Positions 8,863 through 18,789 of a DNA stretch of 53,170 nucleotides are shown piece after piece (position 1 is the stretch's first letter; every line of letters begins with the position of its first letter). Source of the DNA: Microcoleus sp. EPA2 (GTDB taxonomy: Bacteria > Cyanobacteriota > Cyanobacteriia > Cyanobacteriales > Microcoleaceae). Made by a program: the position numbers and the translations under genes. Location of the stretch: the NCBI GenBank assembly GCA_020882975.1, contig JAHRFD010000005.1, positions 1 to 53,170 on the forward strand, in the 5' to 3' direction. The notes beneath the pieces were generated by a model that had not been told where the DNA came from, ran no database searches, and saw only the letters and a list, made by a program, of their open reading frames with translations.

Positions 8863-9672
8863 ATGAATCAGCAGATATCAGCTCAATCGCAAAAACTTTT
8901 ACTGCAAATTGGCAGAAAGATTCGTAAAACTCTGGATCTAAATGGCATTTGGCAGCAAACAGTTAACAGTCTAGGGCCTACCCTTGGTGCGAGCCGATGT
9001 ATCATTTGCCCCTATGAAAGTTCTAGCCTACAAGTTAAAGTCGCAGCCGAATACTGTCAGGAGCGATTTTTACCCATGCTCGGAGTAGAACTTTCCTTAA
9101 CAGAAACGCCTCATTTTATGGAGGCGATCGCCACCCTAGAACCTGTGGTATTTGACTCCTTTGCCGACGATGACCCTTTCGGCAGACAGTCGGTGTTAGT
9201 CGTGGCTACAGCCTATCAAGAGCAAGCTAACGGCATTATTAGTTTGCACCGATGCGGTCAGGATAATTTAGGAAACAATATAGGCGATCGACCTTGGACT
9301 CAGTGCCAAATCGAATTCGCCCAAGAACTTGCCGATCAAGTAGGAAGCGCCATCGCCCTCGCCACCCTCTATCAAGAGCGTAGCGATCGAGTCACAGAAC
9401 TTTCCCACCTCAAAAAGCAGTTCATGTTGAAAGCGTCCCACGAACTCCGCACGCCCCTAAATCACATTATCGGTTATCTACAACTAACTGTAGATGATAT
9501 GGCCGACGATCCCATAGAAGAGAGGGCTTTTATTCAAGAAGCTCACCGTTCTGCTCTCCACCTTTCTAAGGTAATTGGTAATGTCTTGGATTTCATTCAG
9601 TTAAGCGATGCTTGTCAGACTCATGCAGACCTCGCTGCCATCAGAAGTCAGGAGAAATCTTCCGATGACTAA
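8863..9672 (+). CDS. GAF-HisKA protein lacking the kinase ATPase domain
   Basis: A 269-residue protein starting at ATG 8863, supported by AAAGGGG at 8851-8857; the upstream GTG at 8737 is rejected. Residues ~12-175 are a GAF domain (TLDLNGIWQQTVNSLG, ASRCIICPYES). Residues ~180-250 are a HisKA dimerisation segment (SHELRTPLNHIIGYLQL, His193). The protein stops at RSQEKSSDD before any HATPase domain. It shares most motifs with the preceding kinase, including DDMADDP and EAHRSA, so it is a shortened tandem paralogue. It cannot autophosphorylate alone; it could dimerise with or be phosphorylated by the full-length paralogue, or it may be decaying. Confidence 0.8.
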   Translation: MNQQISAQSQKLLLQIGRKIRKTLDLNGIWQQTVNSLGPTLGASRCIICPYESSSLQVKVAAEYCQERFLPMLGVELSLTETPHFMEAIATLEPVVFDSFADDDPFGRQSVLVVATAYQEQANGIISLHRCGQDNLGNNIGDRPWTQCQIEFAQELADQVGSAIALATLYQERSDRVTELSHLKKQFMLKASHELRTPLNHIIGYLQLTVDDMADDPIEERAFIQEAHRSALHLSKVIGNVLDFIQLSDACQTHADLAAIRSQEKSSDD

Positions 9673-9829
9673 ATAGTTAAATCCCCCATCGATCCATTAG
9701 GGTTTTCTACAACTAACCAGATCAACTGTTTCCAACTATTTATTTTTAAATATTTATTAACTAAATTAATTAAACCTAAGATATTGGTGACTAAAAAGCT
9801 TTGCATATCATGATTGTGCCCCCTTGCTT

Positions 9830-11362
9830 CTACTTGTTTTTTTTATTATTTGTTGGAGGAGTAATATAACGCGCCCAAAAGGGTTCTTCCATATTTTGTA
9901 GCCCTACAAGTTTTTGGCGCTCTGACTCTATGCGCTTGCGTTCTGAAAGGTCAGAAAAGATTTTTATGCAGCCCCTGGTCTGGCCACTGGCATCTTGCAC
10001 TGGTGCGGCGAATAGCCAAAGATCGATCGAGCCACCGTCTTTCTTTAACAGAGACACTTCACAACCGTTCTGTACCTTGCCATTGAACATCGACTTGAGT
10101 ATAGCCTGAAAATCTTGCTCTTTGCCTTCGGGAATATTAGGCTCAATTTGCTCCAAAACTTGTTTAGCACTCCAACCAAAAATTTTTTCTGCCATGGGGT
10201 TCCAGACAGTTACTTTGCCCTTGGTATCAGTACAAATTATGGCCAGTGGCGCAGATTCTATTTGTGCTTGTAGGAGTTCCTTAGCCAATTGTAGTTGTAC
10301 TTCTACTTGCTTGCGATCGGTAATTTCCTGACAAGCGCCCCACAAACGCACAATCCGTCCCTCAGTTTTGTCCCAAACAGCTTGCCAGGAATCTCGCACC
10401 CAGCGCACTTCACCTTTTTTATTCAGAATACGATACTCATTCTTCCCCGTGCGAATGGAAGTACAGTCTGTTAATTGTTCCAGTAGCATTTTTCTGTCGT
10501 CGGGATGGGCTAACTCTAAACTCCACCAACCCCCAGCAGTCAATTCTTCAGGCAAGCGGCCAGTACAGCGTGCAAAAGCTTCCGTTACCCACTCACAGAC
10601 AAACTTACCATCGGCTCCAACCCTAAAAGAATAAGCAAAATCTGAAGTAATTTGGGACATAATTCTGTAGTGAAATTCCGACTCCCGCACGGCAATTTCT
10701 GCTTGCTTGCGTTCCCCGATTTCCCGCGAACTAATTACAATTCCGTGGACATTAGAATCTTGCAGTAAACTATTACCGATCGCCTCCATATATACCCAAG
10801 TACCGTTTGCGTGGCGGTTCCTATATTCGATGGGACTAGCAACTCCAGGATGTTCTAGCAACTTGCCAAAATACGCTTGCCAAGCCAGCAAATCCTCTGG
10901 ATGGATCAACTCCCCATGAACTTTCCCAATTCTTTCTTGGGTCTTATAACCCAAAACCCTTTCCAGGGCGGGGCTATGGTATCTAACTCGTCCATCCGGC
11001 TCTATAATGCTAATGAGATCGGGAGAATTTCGGATCGCATTTTGTAGTTTCGCTTCATTTTTAATCAGGGCTTGATTATCTAAGCGATACTGACGTATCT
11101 CTTTTTGTAACTCTTCTTGCAACCGTCTCATTTGAGAAGCTTGTTGCGCCACCATGCGTTCTAAAAGACGATTGGATTTTTCCAATTCTACCAGCTTAGC
11201 AGCATTGTTGGTAGCACTTTCAAACACGCGACTAGCAGCCAATTCTTGCAAAGAGTTAGACAGATTTTCTAAATTTTGTGTTAAACTTGCCTGCTGTGCC
11301 TGTGGAAGTTCACTGACTTGTAATTGTAAATTTTTTAGGTATTGAAAAGTTTTTTCTAGCAT
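9830..11362 (-). CDS. Coiled-coil, triple-PAS protein without output domain
   Basis: About 510 residues. The first ~110 form a Leu/Gln-rich coiled coil (MLEKTFQYLKNLQLQVSELP). Three PAS/PAC units follow at about 115-220 (NSPDLISIIEPDGRVRYHSP), 226-350 (a PAS_3-like unit with GEVRWVRDSWQAVW) and 360-475 (SAPLAIICTDTKGKVTVWNP). It ends at NNKKNK soon after the third unit, with no HisKA, GGDEF or other effector. Starts are ambiguous: ATG 11362 was chosen, ATG 11392 is also possible, and the frame's first codon at 11470 is a TTG inside a repeat. It may be an adaptor in a sensor array or a kinase that lost its catalytic half. Confidence 0.75.
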   Translation of the reverse strand: MLEKTFQYLKNLQLQVSELPQAQQASLTQNLENLSNSLQELAASRVFESATNNAAKLVELEKSNRLLERMVAQQASQMRRLQEELQKEIRQYRLDNQALIKNEAKLQNAIRNSPDLISIIEPDGRVRYHSPALERVLGYKTQERIGKVHGELIHPEDLLAWQAYFGKLLEHPGVASPIEYRNRHANGTWVYMEAIGNSLLQDSNVHGIVISSREIGERKQAEIAVRESEFHYRIMSQITSDFAYSFRVGADGKFVCEWVTEAFARCTGRLPEELTAGGWWSLELAHPDDRKMLLEQLTDCTSIRTGKNEYRILNKKGEVRWVRDSWQAVWDKTEGRIVRLWGACQEITDRKQVEVQLQLAKELLQAQIESAPLAIICTDTKGKVTVWNPMAEKIFGWSAKQVLEQIEPNIPEGKEQDFQAILKSMFNGKVQNGCEVSLLKKDGGSIDLWLFAAPVQDASGQTRGCIKIFSDLSERKRIESERQKLVGLQNMEEPFWARYITPPTNNKKNK

Positions 11363-11667
11363 TTTAAATTTTGAGTAACGGAGAAACTCCATATTAGTAA
11401 GGTGTCTCAGGTTCAGTTCCAAAACCCCTAAAAATTGTTCCAAAAACGATAACCAATAACCAATAACCAAATTTAATTGCTATGAAACTTTAACAGCGAT
11501 TGCCTTTGACTAGGGAATTTGTTAATTTGCTGGGTATGGAGGCGTTTTTATTTAATCATAGCAAGGGGAAAACCGAACTGCAAACTACGGTACACCAGCC
11601 CGAAGGAGCAGTGTAGACCTTGCCGATGTTAGGGTAAACTAAATGGGTGTATAGACAAAGAGGATTT

Positions 11668-12318
11668 ATGACAGAGCAAGGGAACGCTCGCGATTTATTT
11701 CGCGCTGCCTACGAACACCGCTACACTTGGGATTCTAACTTTCCCGGTTACACTGCCGACATCGAACTCAAGCAAGGCGACGAAGTATACACAGGTCAAG
11801 TTGCCATTAAACCAGACATGACCGTGGAAGTGAGCGGCATTGCAGACGAGGAAGTGCAGCAAAGCGTCTACACTCAAATGCGCGATATTGTCACCCACCG
11901 CAAACGCTCGTCCTTTGAAAAATCTCACGGCAAAAATAGCTTCACCCTCGGCGAAAAAGACAGCACCGATGCTGTGGACATCTTGGTTTCTGGCGACTCT
12001 ATGGGCTCGAATTATAAAATCCGAGGTTTGTCAATTTGTCAAGTCAGCCGGGTGATGGGCCGCATGGCTTTCGTCATTGACACCCACAAAACCCTAGAAA
12101 CACCCGAAGGTTCTTTGGCGACTCATTACGATGCTGTTTTCCGCAACCCCCAAACAGATGAAATCATCCGAGAACTGGAATTTGAAGATACCTTTGAGAA
12201 AGTAGGTGACTATTATGTTATGACCAAACAAGTAGTGCGAGCGAAAGAAAAAGGTCAAGAGACAACCACCGAATTCAACTACTCCAACGTCAAACTGCTA
12301 GAACCAGCAGTAGTTTAG
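11668..12318 (+). CDS. DUF3386 family protein
   Basis: A 216-residue protein of a family I associate with cyanobacteria (DUF3386): ARDLFRAAYEHRYTWDSNFP near the N-terminus and VDTHKTLETPEGSLATHYD-like motifs later (here FVIDTHKTLETPEGS). It has no signal peptide or membrane helix. ATG 11668 has an AGAGGA ribosome site 4-10 nt upstream; the GTG at 11647 is rejected. The function is unknown. A 13-bp hairpin follows the stop codon. Confidence 0.85.
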   Translation: MTEQGNARDLFRAAYEHRYTWDSNFPGYTADIELKQGDEVYTGQVAIKPDMTVEVSGIADEEVQQSVYTQMRDIVTHRKRSSFEKSHGKNSFTLGEKDSTDAVDILVSGDSMGSNYKIRGLSICQVSRVMGRMAFVIDTHKTLETPEGSLATHYDAVFRNPQTDEIIRELEFEDTFEKVGDYYVMTKQVVRAKEKGQETTTEFNYSNVKLLEPAVV

Positions 12319-12322
12319 AGCG

Positions 12323-12365
12323 AATCGAAAAACCTCATTTCCTAAATAAAACAGGTTTTTCGATT
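12323..12365 (+). terminator. Rho-independent terminator after the DUF3386 gene
   Basis: Perfect 13-bp inverted repeat AATCGAAAAACCT / AGGTTTTTCGATT around a 17-nt loop, starting four bases after the stop codon. The T-run lies within the 3' arm. Confidence 0.65.
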
Positions 12366-12452
12366 ATCATAATCAGCATCAACAGCAAGTAATTGTGCGA
12401 TCGAACTCCAGTAAACATCAACTCTAGTAAATAATTTGGAAGGTTAAATACC

Positions 12453-12689
12453 ATGACACTAGCACTAACAAGAGATAACGTCGAAACAGTTCTCGATGAA
12501 ATGCGCCCCTACCTGATATCCGATGGCGGCAACGTGGAACTGGTAGAAATAGACGGCCCCGTGGTACATCTGCGACTGCAAGGAGCTTGTGGTTCTTGCC
12601 CCAGCTCTACCATGACCCTGAGAATGGGCATAGAACGTCGCCTGCGCGAAGCAATCCCAGAAATCTCCGAAGTTGAACAGGTAATGTAA
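12453..12689 (+). CDS. nfu: NifU-like iron-sulfur scaffold (Nfu/CnfU)
   Basis: A 78-residue single-domain protein matching the C-terminal NifU domain. It carries the CxxC pair in [17 protein letters not shown] (Cys46, Cys49) that binds a 4Fe-4S or 2Fe-2S cluster in a homodimer, and the conserved [17 protein letters not shown] segment. In cyanobacteria and chloroplasts such small Nfu proteins deliver clusters to photosystem I and ferredoxins. It stands alone; a heptanucleotide repeat array follows. Confidence 0.93.
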   Translation: MTLALTRDNVETVLDEMRPYLISDGGNVELVEIDGPVVHLRLQGACGSCPSSTMTLRMGIERRLREAIPEISEVEQVM

Positions 12690-13097
12690 TTAGTCATTAG
12701 TCAGTAGTCATTAGTCATTAGTTAGCAGTCATTAGGAAATTAACCGACTAAATTTATTCATTAGTCTGAAGTCATCAGTAACAAGTAAATAAAGCAACTA
12801 ATGACTGACTAAATCATACTGCCGATTAATGACTGCTGACTACTGACTGCCGATTAATGACTGCCGATTAATGACTGCTAACTAATGACTAACGACTAAG
12901 GACTAATGACTAAGGACTAATGACTAAGGACTAATGACTAAGGACTAATGACTAAGGACTAATGACTAAGGACTAATGACTAAGGACTAATGACTGAGGA
13001 CTAAGGACTAAGGACTAATGACTAAGGACTAATGACTAAGGACTAAGGACTAATGACTGCTGACTAATGACTGCTAACTAATGACTAAGGACTAGAG
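12690..13097. repeat. Heptanucleotide repeat array with foldback symmetry
   Basis: About 400 bp built from 7-mers. The left part carries TCATTAG/TTAGTCA units; the right part carries the complementary ACTAATG and ACTAAGG units, with a regular 14-bp TGACTAAGGACTAA core repeated many times at 12885-13050. Transcribed, the two halves could pair. This resembles the short tandemly repeated repetitive sequences known in filamentous cyanobacteria. Confidence 0.85.
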
Positions 13098-13099
13098 TA

Positions 13100-15346
13100 A
13101 TGTCTCACCCCCTATATGTAGCCTTCATTTGGCATCAACACCAACCGCTCTATAAATCCAGAGTAGCTGCTAAGGAAACAGAGGCTCAATATCGATTGCC
13201 TTGGGTGCGCTTGCACGGAGTTAAAGACTATTTGGATTTAGTGCTACTTCTGGCAAAATATCCGAAACTGCATCAAACTGTAAATCTCGTTCCATCCTTG
13301 ATTTTGCAGATAGAAGATTGCATCGCAGACCGAGCATTAGACCCCTATTTGGCTGCGACTCTCAAGCCCACTGAAGATTTAAACATATCAGAAAAAGAAT
13401 TTATTTGTCAGCACTTTTTTGATGCCAATTACCACACCCTAATTCAACCCCATCCCCGCTACAATCAACTCTACACTCAGCATCAGGAAAAAGGTATTCA
13501 GTGGTGTGTGCACAATTGGAATCAACAGGATTTTAGCGACTTGCTGGCTTGGCACAATTTAGCTTGGATTGACCCGCTGTTTTGGGATGACCCGGAAATT
13601 GCCGGGTGGCTGAAACAAGGACAAAATTTTAGTTTAGCCGATCGCCACAAAATCTACTCCAAACAAAAACAAATCCTAGCCAAAATCATTCCCCAGCACC
13701 GAAAAATGCAAGCTGAGGGACAATTAGAAGTCTCCACAACCCCCCATACACACCCGATATTACCGCTGCTTGCTGATACGAATTGCGGTCGCATAGCTAT
13801 TCCCAACATGACCCTGCCACAACATCGGTTTCAGTGGGCAGAAGATATTCCCCGACACCTCCGAAAATCCTGGGAAATGTATCAAGATAGGTTTGATTGC
13901 GAACCTCGCGGTTTGTGGCCGTCGGAACAGGCAGTTAGCCCAGAAATCTTGCCCTATATTGCCAAACAAGGGTTTAAATGGATAGTCTCCGACGAAGCTG
14001 TATTGGGGTGGACAATTAAACACTTTTTTCACCGCGATGGGGCTGGGAATGTCTGGGAACCAGAATTGTTATATCGCCCTTACCGTCTAGAAACTCCTCA
14101 CGGGGATTTGGCGATCGTCTTTCGAGACCACCGATTGTCAGATTTGATCGGATTTACCTACGGTTCGATGGCACCGAAAACAGCAGCATCAGATTTAGTC
14201 GGACACCTAGAGGCGATCGCCCGCACTCTCAAACACCGACAGTCTGGTGGTGGCACATCCTTAGAAAATCCCTGGTTAGTTACCATCGCCCTAGATGGCG
14301 AAAATTGCTGGGAATTCTATCCCCAAGACGGCAAACCCTTCCTAGAATCCCTCTATGAAACCCTCAGCCTCGACCCAGATATTAAACTCGTAACAGTCTC
14401 CGAATTCCTTGACAAATTCCCCCCAACAGCCACAATTGAGTCAACCCAACTCCACACCGGTTCTTGGGTTGATGGTTCCCTCACAACTTGGATCGGCGAT
14501 CCGGCGAAAAATCGCGCTTGGGATTTGTTAAGCCAGGCCAGACAAATGCTGGCCAACCATCCAGAGGCTACGGAAGAAACTAATCCCGAAGCTTGGGAAG
14601 CACTCTACGCCGCCGAAGGTTCCGACTGGTTTTGGTGGTTTGGCGAAGGTCACACCTCTAACCAAGATGCCATGTTTGACCAGCTATTCCGGGAACACGT
14701 AGCAGCAATTTACGAAGCTCTCAACGAGCCAGTACCTCCCCAAGTGCGCCAACAAGTAGAGGCCCACCAAGCTCAAGGCGACCATCAACCGCTGAGCTTT
14801 ATTCACCCGGTGATTGACGGTATCGGTAATGAACAGGATTGGGACAAGGCTGGACGGATTGAAGTTGGGGGAGCGAGGGGGACAATGCACCGCAGTTCTG
14901 CAATTCAGCGGCTTTGGTACGGGGTAGATCACTTGAATTTTTACCTTCGTGCTGACTTTAAGGCGGGTATTCGGCCCGGAATTGATTGCCCGCCGGAGTT
15001 GAATTTGTTATGGTTTTATCCCGATCGCACTATGCACAACAGTCTGATTCCACTGTTAGATTTGCCTGATACTGAACCGCTGAACTATCGATTCCACCAT
15101 CAGTTAGGGATTAATTTGCTAACTAAATCGATTAGGTTTCAGGAGGCTGGAGAACGGGATGAGTGGCATCCTCGCATCAGCCGCGCTCAAGTAGGGTTGG
15201 ATAAATGTCTGGAGGTAGCAGTACCTTGGGCAGATTTGCAGATTATGCCAGACTGGTCACTGAGGCTGATTGCGGTGTTATCGGAAGGGGAGCGTTACTG
15301 TAGCTGTTTGCCGTTCGATTCTTCGATCGCGATCGGAATGCCTTAA
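13100..15346 (+). CDS. Glycoside hydrolase family 57 protein
   Basis: A 748-residue cytosolic protein. The N-terminus has the GH57 signature HQHQPLYKSRVAAKE and WVRLHGVKDYLDLVLLL. The catalytic barrel continues with RGLWPSEQAVSPE, where Glu276 is the probable nucleophile, and FRDHRLSDLIGF, where Asp343 is the probable acid/base. Further motifs are IALDGENCWEFYPQDG and GSDWFWWFGEGHTSNQD. The C-terminal ~150 residues resemble the accessory domain of the large GH57 proteins. The family includes amylases, amylopullulanases and branching enzymes acting on alpha-glucans. A glycogen-related role is inferred from the family; glgA lies 8 kb away. Short ATTAGTTATT repeats fill 15347-15480. Confidence 0.9.
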   Translation: MSHPLYVAFIWHQHQPLYKSRVAAKETEAQYRLPWVRLHGVKDYLDLVLLLAKYPKLHQTVNLVPSLILQIEDCIADRALDPYLAATLKPTEDLNISEKEFICQHFFDANYHTLIQPHPRYNQLYTQHQEKGIQWCVHNWNQQDFSDLLAWHNLAWIDPLFWDDPEIAGWLKQGQNFSLADRHKIYSKQKQILAKIIPQHRKMQAEGQLEVSTTPHTHPILPLLADTNCGRIAIPNMTLPQHRFQWAEDIPRHLRKSWEMYQDRFDCEPRGLWPSEQAVSPEILPYIAKQGFKWIVSDEAVLGWTIKHFFHRDGAGNVWEPELLYRPYRLETPHGDLAIVFRDHRLSDLIGFTYGSMAPKTAASDLVGHLEAIARTLKHRQSGGGTSLENPWLVTIALDGENCWEFYPQDGKPFLESLYETLSLDPDIKLVTVSEFLDKFPPTATIESTQLHTGSWVDGSLTTWIGDPAKNRAWDLLSQARQMLANHPEATEETNPEAWEALYAAEGSDWFWWFGEGHTSNQDAMFDQLFREHVAAIYEALNEPVPPQVRQQVEAHQAQGDHQPLSFIHPVIDGIGNEQDWDKAGRIEVGGARGTMHRSSAIQRLWYGVDHLNFYLRADFKAGIRPGIDCPPELNLLWFYPDRTMHNSLIPLLDLPDTEPLNYRFHHQLGINLLTKSIRFQEAGERDEWHPRISRAQVGLDKCLEVAVPWADLQIMPDWSLRLIAVLSEGERYCSCLPFDSSIAIGMP

Positions 15347-15499
15347 AGAGTTATTAGTTATTGGTTCTTAGTTATGAGTTATTAGTTATTCGTTAGGAGC
15401 CGGAGCTAACAAATAACTAATCACCAACAACAAATGAAAACACATAACTAATAACAAACAACCCACAAAAAATCACCAATAACTAATCACAAACAACCA

Positions 15500-18025
15500 A
15501 TGAGCCGGATTTTGGTTTTGCTCGATCGCCACCAACAACCTTTGCCGATACAATGCCTCAACAGCAAACACGAGGTGTTTGCACCCGATCGCGCGACCAG
15601 CGCCAACTCTCCTGCCGACATGGGCAACATCCCTTTTGACTTGTGCATTCTAGACGAGTCAAATTTCGCTCGCATCGGCTCCCTTGTCGCCACCTTAAAA
15701 ACCGCATCCGCACCAGTATTTTTACCCTTTTTGCTGGTTAGCAAAGGCAGAAATTCTGCCGATCCAGATTCGCCATTTGTCCTTACCCCAGAACAACTAG
15801 AAGGCAGAATCGATGATTTGCTCCTTAGTCCCTTCCCTCCCACAGAACTCCACTTGCGGGTGGAAAATTTGTTAGCCCGTCGCCAGTTGTCCCTAGAACT
15901 CCACAACATTCAAGAAGTAGTTCAAGAACGGAATTTGGCTGAAAATGTGTTGATTGCCTCTGGGCAAGCAAGCAACGAAAATCTGCAACAGGAAATCTAC
16001 AAGCGGGTAGAGGTAGAAGCCACTCTGCGATCGAATTCCTATCTGGATTCTCTGATGAATGCCATGCCAGATATTGTCTGTTTCAAAGATGCCGAGGGCA
16101 GATGGCAAGAGGCAAATCAAGCAATACTGGAACTGTTCCAGCTTTCCCGCGATGAATATCGCGGACTCAAAGACTCTCAGCTAGGAGAACTCAGCACCTT
16201 TTATCGGGAAGCTTTGGCAGCCTGTGAAGTTAGCGATCGAGAAGCATGGCATAAAGGTAGCGTTTCTAGGGGTGAAGAAGTGATTCCCCGATCGGACGGT
16301 ACGATTAAAATCTACGACGTGATTAAAATACCCTTATTTTACCCAGACGGCAAGCGCAAAAGTCTTGTGATTTTGGGCCGGGATATCACCGAACACAAAC
16401 AAGCTAGAGATGAACTCGTCCGCTTGGCATCTATAGTTGAGTCCTCTGACGATGGCATTATCGGCAAATCCCCCACCGGGACGATTATGAGCTGGAATGC
16501 AGGAGCAGAAAAGATTTATGGCTACGCCGCAACGGAAGTCAAGGGAGAGTCGATCGAGATTTTAGCCATACCCTCACGCCCCAACGAAATGTCACAAATT
16601 CTGGCAAACATTCGGGCGGGAGCCACCATCGACCATTATGAAACCCTTCATTTACGCAAAGACGGCAAAGAAATAGATGTTTCTCTGACTATTTCTCCGA
16701 TTAAAGATACCACAGGAACCATCACCGGCGTCTCCACTATTGCCAGAGATATCAGCGACAGTAAGCGAGTTGAAAAAGCCCTGGAACAACTCCGCCATCA
16801 AAATGAATTGATTCTTTTCTCCGCAGGAGAAGGTATTTGCGGATTGAATAAAGAGGGAAAAGTTACTTTTGTCAATCCCGCAGCGGTGAGAATGGCTGGC
16901 TGCGAATCCAAGCAACTGATCGATCGACCGCTTTATCAAACCATACATCCGAGACAGGAGGAATGCCCACAGGCGATCGACCACAATTTATCTACGCAAA
17001 TCAATGCGACTTCTAAATTTCCCACCTCCACTACACCAACTTTGGATCGACTGCTTCCCAATCAAACAAACAGTCAAATTATCGCCACCTTGCAAGACGG
17101 AGAGGCGCGCCGCGTCACTAACGAGGTGTTTTGTCGCCGAGATGGCACGAGTTTTCCGGTTGAGTACGTCGTGGCTCCCATGCGAGAACAAGGCAAAATC
17201 ATCGGGGCTGTGGTGACATTCAAGGATATCACCGATCGCCTTGCTGTCGAACGGATGAAAGATGAATTCATTTCCGTTGTCAGCCACGAACTGCGGACAC
17301 CCATGACTTCGATTCACGGTGCCCTGGCCCTCCTCAACAGCGGTGTCCTCGACAATGAACCGGAAAAAGCCAAACGAATGCGATCGATTGCCGTGACTAA
17401 CACAGAACGTTTGGTACGCTTAATCAATGACATCCTCGATTTAGAACGAATGGAGTCTAGTTATCACAAAGCGGTTAAGCAAACTTGCAATGTGGCCGAA
17501 CTGATGCTTCAAGCTGTAGACGAGATGCAGGGAATGGCTGACCAGGCTGGAATTATACTTTCCGTAGTCCCTGTGAGTGCTCCTTTGCGGGCTGTTCCCG
17601 ATCGCATAATTCAAACTTTGACTAATTTGCTCAGCAATGCTATAAAATTTTCCTCCGAGGGCGCTACCATTTGGTTCAGTGCCCAATTGCGACCAAATCA
17701 CGATGGGGCAAAAAAAGCTGGGTTCAAGTCAGTTTCGTCTCCTGATTGTGCGATCGGCGATGGGGACTTACCCATATCCTCACAGGAAATCCTGATTGCG
17801 GTGAAAGACCGAGGTCGGGGAATTCCCGCAGATAAACTAGAAATGATCTTTGAACGCTTCCAACAGGTTGATGCTTCAGATTCTCGACAAAAGGGTGGTA
17901 CTGGTTTGGGTCTGGCTATTTGTCGCAGCATCGTGCAACAACACGGTGGCAGAATTTGGGTAGACAGCGTTTTGGGGGAGGGCAGCACTTTTTTCTTAAC
18001 TTTCCCAGTTTTAACAGATGCATAA
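15500..18025 (+). CDS. Receiver-like/triple-PAS histidine kinase
   Basis: An 841-residue cytosolic sensor kinase. Residues 1-125 resemble a degenerate receiver domain (FDLCILDESNF, then LTPEQLEGRIDDLLLSPFPP). PAS units lie at about 180-295 (MNAMPDIVCFKDAEGRW), 305-425 (ESSDDGIIGKSPTGTIMSWN) and 430-580 (SAGEGICGLNKEGKVTFVNP). HisKA has VVSHELRTPMTSIHGAL with His596. HATPase carries NLLSNAIKFSSEG, DRGRGIP and GGTGLGLAI. The start ATG follows an intergenic AACTAAT-type repeat. A CheY-like receiver lies 170 bp downstream on the same strand and is the likely partner. The input signal is not evident. Confidence 0.9.
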   Translation: MSRILVLLDRHQQPLPIQCLNSKHEVFAPDRATSANSPADMGNIPFDLCILDESNFARIGSLVATLKTASAPVFLPFLLVSKGRNSADPDSPFVLTPEQLEGRIDDLLLSPFPPTELHLRVENLLARRQLSLELHNIQEVVQERNLAENVLIASGQASNENLQQEIYKRVEVEATLRSNSYLDSLMNAMPDIVCFKDAEGRWQEANQAILELFQLSRDEYRGLKDSQLGELSTFYREALAACEVSDREAWHKGSVSRGEEVIPRSDGTIKIYDVIKIPLFYPDGKRKSLVILGRDITEHKQARDELVRLASIVESSDDGIIGKSPTGTIMSWNAGAEKIYGYAATEVKGESIEILAIPSRPNEMSQILANIRAGATIDHYETLHLRKDGKEIDVSLTISPIKDTTGTITGVSTIARDISDSKRVEKALEQLRHQNELILFSAGEGICGLNKEGKVTFVNPAAVRMAGCESKQLIDRPLYQTIHPRQEECPQAIDHNLSTQINATSKFPTSTTPTLDRLLPNQTNSQIIATLQDGEARRVTNEVFCRRDGTSFPVEYVVAPMREQGKIIGAVVTFKDITDRLAVERMKDEFISVVSHELRTPMTSIHGALALLNSGVLDNEPEKAKRMRSIAVTNTERLVRLINDILDLERMESSYHKAVKQTCNVAELMLQAVDEMQGMADQAGIILSVVPVSAPLRAVPDRIIQTLTNLLSNAIKFSSEGATIWFSAQLRPNHDGAKKAGFKSVSSPDCAIGDGDLPISSQEILIAVKDRGRGIPADKLEMIFERFQQVDASDSRQKGGTGLGLAICRSIVQQHGGRIWVDSVLGEGSTFFLTFPVLTDA

Positions 18026-18195
18026 AGTCCCAGGAAGGTAGAAAATAAAAGATAGAAAATTTAGGGTAAAATCTTTATATTTCAGCATAAATACGTAGAA
18101 TTAAAAATAATGAATTTTTTTAAATAGCACTCCGTGCTTTACACAAAATTCATATTTAAGTTCTAGTCTCAGATCAGTTCTTAATTTAAAAAAAA

Positions 18196-18588
18196 ATGTT
18201 TATTGTGGCAGCAAAACGCATATTGATTATTGATGATGCCGAAGATATTCGGGAAGTCGCTCAAGTCAGTCTCGAAGTTGTAGGAGGCTGGGAAGTCCTG
18301 ACAGCTAGTTCTGGTATCGAGGGTGTGGCTAAGGCAGTCGCCCAACAGCCTGATGCTATTCTTTTAGACGTGATGATGCCAGACCAAGACGGACCTACTA
18401 CTTTTTTACAATTGCAAGCCAATAGTGCTACGCAGCACATTCCCGTAATTTTACTGACGGCGAAGGCTTTGGCAGGGGATAGGCGGATGTTTGCGGATTT
18501 AGGAGTAGTAAGTGTAATTGCTAAGCCTTTTGAACCGATGTCTTTAGCAAGTCAGGTGGCTAAAGTTTTGGGATGGGATCGCTCCTAG
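18196..18588 (+). CDS. CheY-like single-domain response regulator
   Basis: A 130-residue receiver domain with no output domain. The acidic pocket is IIDDAED (Asp13, Asp14), the phospho-acceptor is Asp58 in LLDVMMPDQDG, and the conserved Thr/Lys are in LLTAKA and IAKPFEP. It probably receives phosphate from the kinase encoded 170 bp upstream; that pairing is inferred from position. An A-rich leader (AAAAAAAA) precedes the ATG and no ribosome site is clear. Confidence 0.92.
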   Translation: MFIVAAKRILIIDDAEDIREVAQVSLEVVGGWEVLTASSGIEGVAKAVAQQPDAILLDVMMPDQDGPTTFLQLQANSATQHIPVILLTAKALAGDRRMFADLGVVSVIAKPFEPMSLASQVAKVLGWDRS

Positions 18589-18789
18589 GGCGATCGGACA
18601 TTGAGCTTTGTAGCCTCGACAACAAATTATTCCTGCTTAGTTGGAAAAAGAATATAAACTGGCAGGAGTATTTGACTTTTTGTGAATTCTTGTCGGTCTT
18701 CATCAGTTCTTCAGGTTTTAGTTTTAAGTTTAAACCATGCGTCAGGGATCACCCCTGAATTTTGACAAACACCTTGGGAGATGACGACT

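Noticed and set aside
12885..13080. Regular short repeats that could suggest a CRISPR array
   Set aside because: The units are 7 or 14 bp with no unique spacers and no cas genes nearby; this is a heptanucleotide tandem array.
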